A stretch of DNA of 64,000 nucleotides from Actinostola sp. cb2023 (GCA_033675265.1 JAUJYZ010001194.1:232001-296000), one strand, 5' to 3'. Shown: positions 45,761-57,472, counted from the stretch's first letter. Made by a program: numbers and translations. The notes: generated by a model not told the origin, from the sequence alone.

Positions 45761-47132
45761 TAGCCTGCGTAGCGGCGTACGGGAAAAGGGAAGGAGGGAG
45801 GGGAAGGGGGGAAGGGGAGGAGAGGGGCTTGGGGAGAGGGGCTTGGGGAGAGAGCGCAAGGGAACGCCTGCAATGATACCCCCACATTCCTCAATACACC
45901 CCCTAATTAATATTCAAGATTGCGAAATAAATAAACCAATCAAAATCGTCTTTTTTACCCTGTGAAGTGTGAAATGTACATGTAATTTGACAAACGAACG
46001 AGGTATTATGGATCGCTAAAAAGTCTTTTTATAATTACGATCTATGGTATTTATAAAATGCTACACAAACTGAATAAACATAGCACTTATGAAATGAAGA
46101 AAGGAAGTTTTTATTAGAGACAGTTATCTCCAGAATCATGCAACTGTCAACATTTACACGATTGCGGACGTTTTTGAACGAACTCCTGATCGAATCGCCG
46201 TCTTTAAAAAACCTTTGAACACTAGCTTCGGTCCGTAGAAACCCACATTGAACTGAATCCTTCCTTTTAACCCTTAGATTCCCAGAAAGTTGAGAGAATC
46301 AACTGTCAACATTTATACGAGTTAATTAAGCTTTCTACATTACGATTTTAAAATAGCTCGAGCTTTACCCTGGTTCCAGAGGCTTTGTCAAACTCTATAA
46401 TACGATGTTTACGCCGCGGAACATCGTATTATAGAGCTTAACAAAGCCTCTGGAACCAGGGTACTCGAGCTTCTTGTTCAAAGCACAGTTGTGGTATTTT
46501 AGCCTGACTTGCTGAAACCCCTTGTCTGCTACATCTTCAGCCGGTAGACTGATTCCATAAGTCGGTCTGTTCGCTCTTTGTCGATTCTGAGCGACCTCCA
46601 GGGTAAAAGAGCGAAAACAGTCTACTTCTTCAGCACTAGCGAAGATCAATTTTGGCGGCGACTCGTGTAGTACAAGAGATTCCCAAGAACTTGGCCTCAA
46701 TCGGCTTCGTGTTGTACCTGAAAAACCGCTTCTCCTTTCACTTCAGCAAATACTCTAAAAATTAGGCTTTGCGACCTTTTCCTTATAACAAGGAGTTTAT
46801 AACACTGAGTTTTGTTCTGTTTTATAACGATACACCATCTCAGAATCTATCTGATCAAAATCATTATCGAACGCCAGTGTTTAGACCGTCGCTTCAAACG
46901 ACGGAGATCAATTTTCATTTAAAACAATAGAGGCATTTGATTGACAACTGATTAACCAATGGGTATTTTACGTTCAGAATTTGAACGTAAAATACGAGGA
47001 ATGTGGGGTTATCATTGCAGGCGTTCCCTTCCGCTCTCTCCCCAATCCCCTCTCCCCAATCCCCTCTCCTCTCCTCCCCTTCCCCCCCTTCCCCTCCCTC
47101 CTTCCCTTTTCCCGTACGCCGCTACGCAGGCT
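45761..47132. mobile_element. Mutator-like fold-back element, 9-bp TSD AATAAACAG
   Basis: Arms of about 130 bp: TAGCCTGCGTAGCGGCGTAC ... TGGGG and its inverse at 46995-47132, rich in GGGAAGG/CCTTCCC. AATAAACAG lies at 45752-45760 and 47133-47141. 1372 bp. It interrupts a Penelope-like element and contains the palindrome at 46371-46463. Confidence 0.8.
46371..46463. repeat. 93-bp palindrome, motif PGSRGFVKLYNTMF
   Basis: CCCTGGTTCCAGAGGCTTTG ... and its inverse meet around CGCCGCGG. Either strand encodes part of PGSRGF(V)KLYNTMF; a related peptide is at 2960-3020. Confidence 0.8.
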
Positions 47133-47201
47133 AATAAACAGCAACGCTTAGCCCTGCAACTCCTTAGCAATATGCCAAGACTCAGTCCATTTCCTTTGAT
47201 G

Positions 47202-47430
47202 CTATCTCTGTTCTCTCTCATTGGCAATAACGCTGGATTTGTGTTCCTTCAGACTTGTCCCCAGTGATCTTCCCGTCTCTCCGATATATACTTGTTCGCA
47301 TTTGTCAATGTTGTTGTTGTTGTTGCATTCGCCAAAGGGTATAGCGTAAACCACACCTGTCTTCTTCTCTGTGATAGTTTGACTCTTAGGTCTTGAGACG
47401 ATCTGTTTGAATCAGTTAAGGTCAGATGTG
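47202..47430 (-). pseudogene. Penelope-like element GIY-YIG endonuclease remnant
   Basis: The minus strand reads EKKTGVVYAIPFGEC, a run of Asn, then CEQVYIGETGRSLGTSLKEH and a stop. 'GVVY ... C ... VYIGETGRSL..LKEH' is the GIY-YIG nuclease signature of Penelope-like retroelements. Upstream reverse transcriptase was not found, so it is 5'-truncated. Confidence 0.8.
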
Positions 47431-47872
47431 ACTTGATGCACGACTTGATCTTACTCTGTCTTTTAAAACACTCTTTGTGTTCTAAATTAGTAAAAGCTGA
47501 AAATTTCAAAGAAATCAAGTAAATAAGACAAGGCTTTCAAAGTTTCCCGCTATGAAGGATTTGTATGGATTCTTCTCTTGGAAGGCAAGCTGGCTGTGGC
47601 CCTCCAACGGGATATACATTTCCTTACAAAAAGGCAAAGTTTGAAAACCTGTAACTATTGCCCTATTTACTTACTTCCCTTCAAACTTTCTACTTTTACT
47701 AACTTTAGCATACTCTTTACAGATATTATAGTTTGTCTCTGGAGAAAATTTAAAATGTCGCGTGACAGGTGATACAAGCCCGTTCGAATAAAGAAAACTC
47801 CGCAAGTAAAAAGAGGAAAAAAGAGTTCGTTCGAATTACAAGGTAAAATAAAGCAATAAAAACGATTACGTA

Positions 47873-47943
47873 TGCACTGGCCGGGAATCGAACCCGGGCC
47901 TCCCGCGTGGCAGGCGAGAATTCTACCACTGAACCACCAGTGC
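47873..47943 (-). tRNA. tRNA-Gly (GCC)
   Basis: The minus strand folds as a complete 71-nt tRNA: acceptor GCACTGG/CCAGTGC with discriminator A, D-arm GTTC-AGTGGTA-GAAT, anticodon loop TGCCACG with anticodon GCC, T-arm CCGGGTTCGATTCCCGG. No intron. A TTTTT terminator follows at about 47857-47861 on the minus strand. A and B boxes are intact. Confidence 0.97.
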
Positions 47944-48070
47944 AATCGATACTATTAATTATACAATTTCGTGTTATAATTATTGAAACGTAACGCTTTT
48001 AGCGTTAAAGTTAAAGTTAAAATATTGCGGTCAATCAATTTGTTTAATTTGTCGAAAAATCAATGGATTC

Positions 48071-49692
48071 AAAAAGAGCGAAAACACTCTACTTCTTCAG
48101 CACTAGCGATGATAAAATCTTTGGCGGCGACTCGTGTGTCAAGAGATTCTGAGAACTGGCCTCAATCGGCTTTTTGTACCTGAAAAACCGCTTTCTCACT
48201 AAAATCTGAGACAAAACTCTAATGATTAGGCTTTGCGACCTTTGTCACTAAAACAAGAAGTTGAACTCCCATGATTCTCTGGGGTCACACCTTTGTCACT
48301 AAAATCTGAGACTGGACTCCCATGATCTCTCTGATCACACCTTTGTCAAAATCGAGACTGAACTCCCATGATTCTCTGGAGTCACCCTTTGTCACTCAAA
48401 CGACTGAGACTGAATTTTCCCATGATTCTCTGGAGGCATTTGATTCACAGCTGATTAACTCCCATGGGTCTTTTACGTTTTCAGACCTTTGTCACGTAAA
48501 ATCTGAGACTGAACGAGGAATTCTGGGGTTATCATTGCTTTGTCACTAAAATCTGAGACTGAACTCCCAATTCCCTGGGGTCCCACCTTTGTCACTAAAA
48601 TCTGAGACTGAACCCCCATGATTCTCTGGAGTCACACCTTTTCACTAAAATCTGAGACTGAACTCCCATGATTCTCTGGAGTCACACCTTTGTCACTAAA
48701 ATCTGAGACCCCCATGATTCTCTGGAGTCACATATTGTCACTAAAATCTGAGACTGAACTCCCATGATATCTCTGTTCTCACTCCTTTGTCACTAAAATC
48801 TGAGATTTGGACTCCCATGACTTGTCTGGGGTGACACCTTTGTCACTAAAATATGAGACTGAACTCGCATGATTCAATGTTGTTGAGTCACACCTTTGTC
48901 ACTAAAATCTGAGAGCGTAAAACACCCATGATTCTCTGGGGTGATACCTTTGACACTTAGGTCTGAGACTGAACTCTGTTTGAATCTCTAAGGTCACACC
49001 TGTGACTAAAATCTGACGACTTGATCTTACTCTGATCTTTTAAAACACACTTTTGTCACTAAATCTGAGTAAAACTCCCATGAATTCTCTGGAGTCACAC
49101 CTTTGTGTCACTAAAATCTGAGACTGAACTCCCATGATTCTCTGGAGTCACACCTTTGTCACTATGAAATCTGAGTATGGATTCTCCCATGATTCTCTGG
49201 CTGTGGCACTCTTTGTCAACTAATATCTTTCTGAACAAAAAGGCAAATTCTCTGTCACACCTTTGCCTATTTACTTACTGAACTCCCTTGAAACTTTCAC
49301 ACTTTTTACTAAAACTTTAGCATACTCTTTGGGGTATTACCTTTGTCACTAAAATCTTTAAACTGAACTCCCATGATATTCTCTTCGAGTCAAAACTTTG
49401 TCACTAAAATCTGAGAAAAAAGACTCCCATGAATTCTCTGGGGTAACACCTTTGTCACAAAATCTGAGACTGAACTCCCATGATTCTCTGGGGTCACACC
49501 TTTGTCACTAAAATCTGAGACTGAACTCCCATGATTCTCTGGAGTCACAATTCTACCACTGAACCATCTGAGACAACTCCCATGATACTCTGGAGTCACA
49601 CAATTTTGTCATATAAATCTGAGACTGAACTCCCATGATTCTCTAAAGGTCACACCTTGCGGTCACTAAAAATTCTGAGACTTTGTCGAAAA
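48071..49692. other. Blended sequence: 46605-48058 interleaved with the 51-bp array
   Basis: Words from 46605-48058 appear in the same order between pieces of the 51-bp repeat: GCATTTGATT...CTGATTAA, ACGACTTGATCTTACTCTG, CTATTTACTTACT, AATTCTACCACTGAACCA (tRNA), TTTGTCGAAAA. See findings; likely an assembly consensus artefact, so no gene should be called here. Confidence 0.85.
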
Positions 49693-51450
49693 CTCCCATG
49701 ATTCTCTGGAGTCACACCTTTGTCACTAAAATCTGAGACTGAACTCCCATGATTCTCTGGGGTCACACCTTTGTCACTAAAATCTGAGACTGAACTCCCA
49801 TGATTCTCTGGAGTCACACCTTTGTCACTAAAATCTGAGACTGAACTCCCATGATTCTCTGGAGTCACACCTTTGTCACTAAAATCTGAGACTGAACTCC
49901 CATGATTCTCTGGGGTCACACCTTTGTCACTAAAATCTGAGACTGAACTCCCATGATTCTCTGGGGTCACACCTTTGTCACTAAAATCTGAGACTGAACT
50001 CCCATGATTCTCTGGAGTCACACCTTTGTCACTAAAATCTGAGACTGAACTCCCATGATTCTCTGGAGTCACACCTTTGTCACTAAAATCTGAGACTGAA
50101 CTCCCATGATTCTCTGGAGTCACACCTTTGTCACTAAAATCTGAGACTGAACTCCCATGATTCTCTGGGGTCACACCTTTGTCACTAAAATCTGAGACTG
50201 AACTCCCATGATTCTCTGGGGTCACACCTTTGTCACTAAAATCTGAGACTGAACTCCCATGATTCTCTGGAGTCACACCTTTGTCACTAAAATCTGAGAC
50301 TGAACTCCCATGATTCTCTGGAGTCACACCTTTGTCACTAAAATCTGAGACTGAACTCCCATGATTCTCTGGGGTCACACCTTTGTCACTAAAATCTGAG
50401 ACTGAACTCCCATGATTCTCTGGAGTCACACCTTTGTCACTAAAATCTGAGACTGAACTCCCATGATTCTCTGGGGTCACACCTTTGTCACTAAAATCTG
50501 AGACTGAACTCCCATGATTCTCTGGGGTAACACCTTTGTCACTAAAATCTGAGACTGAACTCCCATGATTCTCTGGGGTCACACCTTTGTCACTAAAATC
50601 TGAGACTGAACTCCCATGATTCTCTGGGGTCACACCTTTGTCACTAAAATCTGAGACTGAACTCCCATGATTCTCTGGAGTCACACCTTTGTCACTAAAA
50701 TCTGAGACTGAACTCCCATGATTCTCTGGAGTCACACCTTTGTCACTAAAATCTGAGACTGAACTCCCATGATTCTCTGGGGTCACACCTTTGTCACTAA
50801 AATCTGAGACTGAACTCCCATGATTCTCTGGGGTCACACCTTTGTCACTAAAATCTGAGACTGAACTCCCATGATTCTCTGGGGTCACACCTTTGTCACT
50901 AAAATCTGAGACTGAACTCCCATGATTCTCTGGGGTCACACCTTTGTCACTAAAATCTGAGACTGAACTCCCATGATTCTCTGGGGTCACACCTTTGTCA
51001 CTAAAATCTGAGACTGAACTCCCATGATTCTCTGGGGTCACACCTTTGTCACTAAAATCTGAGACTGAACTCCCATGATTCTCTGGAGTCACACCTTTGT
51101 CACTAAAATCTGAGACTGAACTCCCATGATTCTCTGGGGTCACACCTTTGTCACTAAAATCTGAGACTGAACTCCCATGATTCTCTGGGGTCACACCTTT
51201 GTCACTAAAATCTGAGACTGAACTCCCATGATTCTCTGGGGTCACACCTTTGTCACTAAAATCTGAGACTGAACTCCCATGATTCTCTGGAGTCACACCT
51301 TTGTCACTAAAATCTGAGACTGAACTCCCATGATTCTCTGGGGTAACACCTTCGTCACTAAAATCTGAGACTGAACTCCCATGATTCTCTGGGGTAACAC
51401 CTTCGTCACTAAAATCTGAGACTGAACTCCCATGATTTTCTGGAGTCACA
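49693..51450 (-). repeat. 51-bp minisatellite, about 34 copies, open as a 17-residue repeat
   Basis: The minus strand reads VTPENHGSSVSDFSDKG repeated with almost no protein change, inside an open frame of 618 codons (49650-51506). Since 51 is a multiple of three, an open frame is expected without selection. The entry sequence IVVLKEVTYTDFDHVSHPIG is unrelated to the repeat. No signal peptide, domain or upstream exon is secure. Coding status undecided. Confidence 0.9.
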
Positions 51451-51644
51451 CCTATAGGGTGACTAACGTGATCGAAATCAGTGTATGTGACTTCTTTTAA
51501 AACCACAATTAAGGTGCGCCATGACGAATTAGGAGACTACTTCTGCAACGAATTTCCTGACGCCAAATAGATATGGGCTTCCTGTGGTTACTGACTGTCA
51601 TCATGAGATAAACGTCAGTTCCCATGGCCATAGTTAGGAATGCG

Positions 51645-52035
51645 CGTAATAAAACGTTTTCCCATAACTGTACTGGGGTTAGGAATACTAATGAGTTTGC
51701 TAATATGCTAATGAGCTGCATACCTACTGCCAACTAAATTATACCGAAATAATCTGCGTGAAGACGTTTTAATTTTAACATATTATTCTTATTACATTTT
51801 CTGTGAACTTGATAGTATTTACCTGCATGTAAATGATTTTTCTAACGTAAACGTGCTTAACAAAACTAACGCTATCCAACTTAGTACGGCGTGCTTACAT
51901 TTGAATATCTGTGTAGTACGTTCAGCAGATTATTTCGGTATAATTTAGTTGGCAGTACGGTAGACAGCTCATTAGCATATTAGCAAACTCATTAGCAGTT
52001 ACATGTATATTGGAAAACGTTCAAATAAAGTATTA
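51645..52035. mobile_element. Fold-back element next to the 51-bp array
   Basis: Left arm TACTAATGAGTTTGCTAATA ... AAATTATACCGAAATAATCT matches the inverse of 51924-52002. Outer parts (AAACGTTTTCC) also pair. Non-coding. Confidence 0.75.
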
Positions 52036-52639
52036 CTAGCAGCGGTTTGAAAGGTTTGTAAAAGCGAAAGCTGTGTTCTGAAACAAGTGACACACCATCA
52101 CGACTCCAGCAAACATGCTTTTAATTATACTTTTCTTTCTTTTTTTTTCTTTTCTGTTTTCTGTTTTTCTTTATTTTACTGAATTTGTATTGTATTAGTT
52201 CCAAGCTTATAAATTTGATTATATTTATTTGGTTTCTACGGAGAGGAAACATCTATCATATTGGTGCTGTATAGCTGACACTATATTTGTACTATATCCT
52301 GACGAAAGAAATGCTTAATTTGAAGCCAAGTCGATGTAAATCCCAGAATATAAATCGCTTTGTGGATAAGTAGTATCACAAGTAACCCAGACTGTTTGCT
52401 TTTGAAGAGAATCGAAATGTGAAGAATGTATTACCATTATATTAAAATTAGCAAATTATTGTCAATAAAGCTTGACTGGATATTATGATAACAATTGTCA
52501 GTTACCGTCTTGTCTTGCCATTTTTTTCGACTTTGAGCATTCTTGGCGATTTTAGGTACCCTTCAAGAAATCAAGCGTGAAGACGGTAAGTATAAACTGT
52601 TATTTAATTCAAGCTTTAGTCACAATAATTTACGAGGTA

Positions 52640-52855
52640 TATACAGTCTTCACATACATTCTCTTCACAAGTACTGGTATATAAATACCCTCAAATTTAT
52701 ACTGCATGTATGGTTTATATATACCCTCAAAGTATATTGCATACCTGGTTTATAAATAAACTCACATTTATACTGCATGTATGGTCTATTTAAATACCCT
52801 CAAAGTATATTAATTGCATAAATTATATGGTTTATATATACCCTCAAATTTATTC
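52640..52855. repeat. Short degenerate tandem repeat
   Basis: Four to five imperfect units containing GCATGTATGGTTTATATATA and CCCTCAAAGTATATT. Confidence 0.75.
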
Positions 52856-52935
52856 TCCACATGATGTTTTTCAATCGGTGTTTCAACAGTTTCATCCCGT
52901 GATAGACGTGATGCATGACCGGTCATGCATGTGGC

Positions 52936-53005
52936 CATGCTCGAGGATCCAGCGGTTTTTGTCCACGCTCCGAAGTCACTGAAAACCGCTGGATCCTCGA
53001 GCATG
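52936..53005. mobile_element. 70-bp minimal Mutator-like element, 9-bp TSD GCATGTGGC
   Basis: Ends CATGCTCGAGGATCCAGCGG and inverse, with a perfect 9-bp duplication GCATGTGGC on both sides (52927-52935, 53006-53014). It shares its end with the 719-bp element at 59413-60131. Confidence 0.88.
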
Positions 53006-53229
53006 GCATGTGGCACGACTCAACAACGACCTCTAAATACAAACATAGTAGATGGTTCAAGACATGATGGACGACAAGACTTCATCAAAGGTACCCACTG
53101 TAACAATATTTTAATATAGTTTATATCTCTCTTTGGTAGCCAGGGAAATGTTTGCTTGACGTTAGTGTTGCACTTCAGTTTCAAATCAAAGGGTGCGTAG
53201 TGGAGAGAGCTGACTAATATCCCGGCGGT

Positions 53230-53430
53230 GCCAATTGATGAAAATCGATCATCGATTTCCAATCGAATTAATCGATAATAATCGATACTATTCGATACTA
53301 TTCGATACTATTATTTAATTATTATCGATTGGAATTGATAATCGATGAAAATCGATAGTCACATCGATAGTCCTTTTAAAATTATTATCGATTTTCATTG
53401 ATTTTCATCGATTATTGATTCCGCGTGGAG
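53230..53430. repeat. ATCGAT-rich palindromic cluster
   Basis: Many overlapping ATCGAT, TTATTATCGATT and GATGAAAATCGAT words able to form hairpins; similar words at 54115-54155. Confidence 0.75.
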
Positions 53431-53482
53431 TAGCATTGCGTGGCGTTGTTGACGGATGACCAAGCTAAAGCACGTTAGTACA

Positions 53483-53620
53483 ATGGCCTCATCCACGGAG
53501 AAGTTTAGTTTTGAAGCATTAGTAAATGGCTATCGTGAATGTGGTTTCGAAGCCAAAGTTGGAGAAATGTTCTTAATAAATGGAATTGTATTGCCTGTAA
53601 TGAACACTAATATAAACTGA
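53483..53620 (+). CDS. Hypothetical 45-residue open frame or first exon
   Basis: ATG in a good context (ACAATGG) opens MASSTEKFSFEALVNGYREC and continues to a TGA; composition is protein-like with balanced charge. I do not recognise it. It could be a small protein, the first exon of a gene, or a remnant. No downstream exon was identified. Confidence 0.25.
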   Translation: MASSTEKFSFEALVNGYRECGFEAKVGEMFLINGIVLPVMNTNIN

Positions 53621-53650
53621 TAGTTGAGTTACCTTTAGTTTCAAATAAAC

Positions 53651-54057
53651 ATTTTCACTTGAGCGAGCCGCGCGCCGCTTTTTTTGGTTTGCAGACGTTC
53701 ACTAATTATTCTGATTGAACTGTCAAACAGTCTGTTTTGGTCGGCACAACGTTGCTCGAACGTTCGGTGAACGTTGTGATTTTACCGTGGAAACATTTCT
53801 TTTCCAGTTCAAGTTATCTCTCTTACGAGTCTGGAATGGAAAAAATCTACCAAACCATCGAACTTCACAAACTTTTGTGGAAAATATTCCACTTTCAACT
53901 GATACAACACCATTTTGCACTTGCTCCCACATAATGTTCCCAGAGTGAAATCACAACGTTGTGCAGACCAAAACAGACTGTTTGACAGTTCAATCAAAAT
54001 AATTAGTGAACATCTGGAAATCAACAAAAGCGGCGCGCGGCTCGCTCAAGTGAAAAT
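53651..54057. mobile_element. Fold-back element (TTTTCACTTGAGCGAGCCGC)
   Basis: Ends ATTTTCACTTGAGCGAGC and inverse; arms match through AACTGTCAAACAGTCTGTTT and ACAACGTTG. 407 bp, non-coding. Confidence 0.75.
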
Positions 54058-54194
54058 AGCAGTAAGAAAGCCTTGGACTAGTTTATTTTCGACAAAACCA
54101 TACATTCATATACATCGATGAAAATCGATAATAATCGATGATAATCGATAGTCACATTTTTCTAAATTTATTAATTAAATAACGGTTTATTGTT

Positions 54195-54355
54195 GCATTT
54201 TACCAGTAAGTATGTAATGGAAATTAGATACCACCACCCCCTTCCTTTTCATAGCAATTTTAGATGTTACCCCATTGTCATGTATTTTACACTATGCCTC
54301 CCCTCCCGTTTCTCAATCTCCCCTACCTACTAATTATTGCACAATCCACTTCGAA
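54195..54355 (+). repeat. Inverted relative of the poly-G repeat at 5730-5945
   Basis: Shares ATACCACCACCCCCTTCCTT and TAATTATTGCACAATCC with the reverse complement of the earlier copy; here the G/C homopolymers are short. Confidence 0.6.
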
Positions 54356-54721
54356 GTGTTTTTTTTTGATAAACATAGCGAATATCCATTGTCGGCTTGC
54401 AGTTTTCCTGTCTGAAAGTGTATTCGTGGCTTAGCAAGAACTCGTAAGTTTATATTGTTCATTTTATTGCTGTTTTTGTGAAAATTACTGGCAGTACTGT
54501 ATATTTTTATTCATTTGTGAAATCGTTTTTGCAATTAAGGAATTCATATGTTAATATTTTTAAAACGTGTTCAGTTTGAAACGTGCTTTGTTGTCAGTGC
54601 TGAAACTTGGCATGCTCAGTGTTACGACATATGACGTCATTTTTGACCAATCAGAGCGCGCGTATATCTTTTTATTCACCTATGATATAATGATACTAAT
54701 GATGTTTATACAGGTAATGTA

Positions 54722-55012
54722 CACTCAATTGCAGAAAGGTTGTCCACCTCGGAAAAGCACATTTACACATTTACACATTTGCACATTTACACATTTGCAC
54801 TTTTACAAGCGCTGAAATACAACTATCCACCTGAAATCTTCTGTATAAGGCCGCGGCATTCTTATGGCAGTATACTTCTACTGAATCTATTGACTCTGGG
54901 TTCCACTTGCGCAAAACAAATATACACGTGATGTTGCGAATGTGCAAATGTGCAAATGTGCAAATGTGCAAATGTGCTTTTCTGAGGTGGACAACGTTTC
55001 TGCAATTGAGTG
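54722..55012. mobile_element. MITE with internal CACATTTG repeats, TA target
   Basis: Ends CACTCAATTGCAGAAAGGTT and inverse; TA on both sides; each arm carries tandem CACATTTACA/CACATTTGCA words. Confidence 0.82.
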
Positions 55013-55044
55013 TATATCAATTTATTGATTCCACAAATCAAATA

Positions 55045-55212
55045 CAGTTGAACCTCCCGTTGCGACCACTCTCGTAAGCGACCACCTCTCCTAAGCGACC
55101 AGTTTTCCAAAATACCAAAAGTCCAGTTCCAAGTCAGATCACTATAGTTGGACCATAAGCGACCGCCTCTTGTAAGTGACCATATAGAGCTTGACATTTT
55201 GAGGTTCGACTG
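55045..55212. mobile_element. pogo/Tigger-like MITE, TA target
   Basis: Ends CAGTTGAACCTC and, inverted, CAGTCGAACCTC, flanked by TA. The interior repeats AAGCGACCACCTC words. The CAGTTGAACCTC end is typical of pogo-group elements. Confidence 0.78.
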
Positions 55213-55369
55213 TATTTCATTTTTTCGTTCCCTTACTTTATAGTCGTACTTTCCGTATGTAGTTTTCCTATTATCTTGAACTTTGATGCATTCCATGCAT
55301 TCTTCTATTCGATCCGTTCACTTACTAGTTCTCGATTTCTCATGACGTCATTATAAACGTCATTATAAA

Positions 55370-56832
55370 TTGAAACAATGGCTCGACGCTAATAAACTCA
55401 GCCTTAATGTCATGAAAACTAAATGCATGTTTATTGGCACCAGACAGAAAATGTTGTCATTACCCTCTGAGACCAATATTAATCTTAATGGGACACTCAT
55501 TGAGCGTGTAATGACTTACAAATGCCTAGGCGTGCATTTAGATGAAAAACTGACATGGGAAACGCATGTATCTGAGATATCAGGCAAAATTTCTAAAACG
55601 CTTGCCGTGCTCTAAGGCGACTCAAATCAATTCTTCCTCAACGAGTGCTGATTACGATTTACAAATCGTTAATTCTACCAAATCTAGACTACTGTAGCAC
55701 TGTTTGGGGTAATATTGGTAAAGGTCTTACTACTAACCTCCAAAAATTACAAAATAGGGCAGCCCGTATAATAACAGGTGCTGACTATAGTGTTCGATCT
55801 ACCCAGATCCTTCAGAACTTAAACTGGCTGTCTTTAGAGGAGAGACGTTCTCGACATTTCAAGAAGCTCATGTTCAAGACAATGAATAAAGAAGTACCGG
55901 AATATCTTCAGGAAATTTTTTTCGAACGAATACGGTACATTCTCATAACATCAGAGGCGTAAATGAAAATGTTTATATTTCAAGGCCTCAAACGGAAGCC
56001 CTAAAAAAGAGCTTTGTTTATCGTGGAGCGTGTCTATGGAACAGTCTCCCCTCTCAGTAAAGCCAAGCAGGCCACCACCCGAAAATCGATCGAAGTTTAA
56101 TTTAGCTGAAACTTCATTGAATAATTCTTCAAGGGTCTAATAATAATAACTAGTTAAAATATTTTTTCGATATTCCAGAGGGAAGTACTATATTTTCGAT
56201 CATGAATCTTTAGAGGAGTCAGTGACGTCATCTACTCAACCCAACATTCAGCTCCATACATTTCTTTGTATTTTGTGAGTCAAAATATCTCAATGTTTTG
56301 TTCAGATAACAGCTCTGCATTGAAGACAACTGGTCAGACAATCAATCCTAAGCACAAATAATGTAAGAAAACTCCTTCACCCAAACTTTTAGCTTCATAG
56401 AAATAAAATAATTCAAGAAACTAAACACAAAGAAATGTATGGAGCGAAGCTGTGTTGATTGTTAGGGTTGAGTAGATGACCTCACTGACACTTCTAAAGA
56501 TTCATAAAAATGTAATACTTCCCATAGGAATTTTGAGAAAACACATTAACCAGTAATTGTATGGCTCTTTGAGATTATTTCAGTGAAGTTTCAGCTAAAT
56601 TAAACTTCGATCGATTTTCGTCTAAGTAGCACTTTTAAAAACATCCTTCAACAACAATATTTAACTATCAATATATATTATTAACCTCTTTATATTCCAT
56701 ATATTATAATAATTATGTAGAATTATCTTTTTACACGGCTCAAAGGGAGAGCACTTTGCAATTAATTTTAATTTTAGTGATTTTGATTCCGTGTCTAGCT
56801 AAATAAAGTTCATTCATTCATTCATTCATTCA
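55370..56832 (+). pseudogene. Jockey-like LINE reverse transcriptase remnant
   Basis: The plus strand encodes WLDANKLSLNVMKTKCMFIG and YKCLGVHLDEKLTWETHV; after a stop and frame change RVLITIYKSLILPNLDYCST and NRAARIITGA; after another shift KKSFVYRGACLWNSLPSQ. These are the C-terminal blocks of jockey/CR1-like reverse transcriptases. The 3' UTR ends in an ATTC tail at 56812-56832. A fold-back element (56080-56620) splits the coding end from the tail. 5' part absent. Confidence 0.85.
56080..56620. mobile_element. Fold-back element inserted in the LINE
   Basis: Ends CGAAAATCGATCGAAGTTTA and inverse; arms extend through AATTTAGCTGAAACTTCA and, further in, GACGTCATCTACTCAACCC. 541 bp, non-coding. 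Confidence 0.75.
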
Positions 56833-57472
56833 TAAACGCTTGTTAATTGATTTTCCAGATCCATCACTTTCATTCCTAAGGAGCTTCTCTATCAAGTGAC
56901 ATATAAATAGTACCTAAAAACTCCATATCCTGGCCCAACGCATGCTGACGTCATATACTTGATTGCGCATGTGCACCTGTCTGGTTACTATGGAAACAGG
57001 TACATATTCCTTCACTGCAATGCTGAAAAATGTAATGGACTTGTCGAAGAGACTGACAAGAACAGGTCAATGTCGTCATCACTGCGACGAACAAGTTGCT
57101 ATCTACATCAAGAACCTCGAAATTGTTGTGTTTTTCTGAAGAACTTAACTAATAGCCATTCAAACATTTATATGGCGAACAGATTTTAAATTGACTAGCT
57201 AAATTTAACCCTGAAAATATCCTGAGGGACAGTCATTTAAGGACTAGGATACGACTGTTCTGAAGCTGTTTGTTTACCACTGGAGAGCGTGGATGGCCGA
57301 AATATTCGTCCTATATACGTACTATTCAGTCTATCTTACTACGCCTCGAGAATATAAATAATCAACATCATAATCGTAACCGAGTACAGATAGCTGTGTT
57401 TAAAGTGGAACACATTAACAGTACACCAAGGGATAGATATAGCAAACGTCTATTGGTTATATATTACATGCT
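56833..57472. other. Gene-free stretch
   Basis: Two short open frames (56959-57189, 57270-57476) with no recognised domain. It precedes the duplicated GPCR 3' flank, but no GPCR motif is seen here. Confidence 0.4.

Noticed and set aside
49390..49690. Frames within the blended region
   Set aside because: The sequence is probably not real genomic order, so translation has no meaning.
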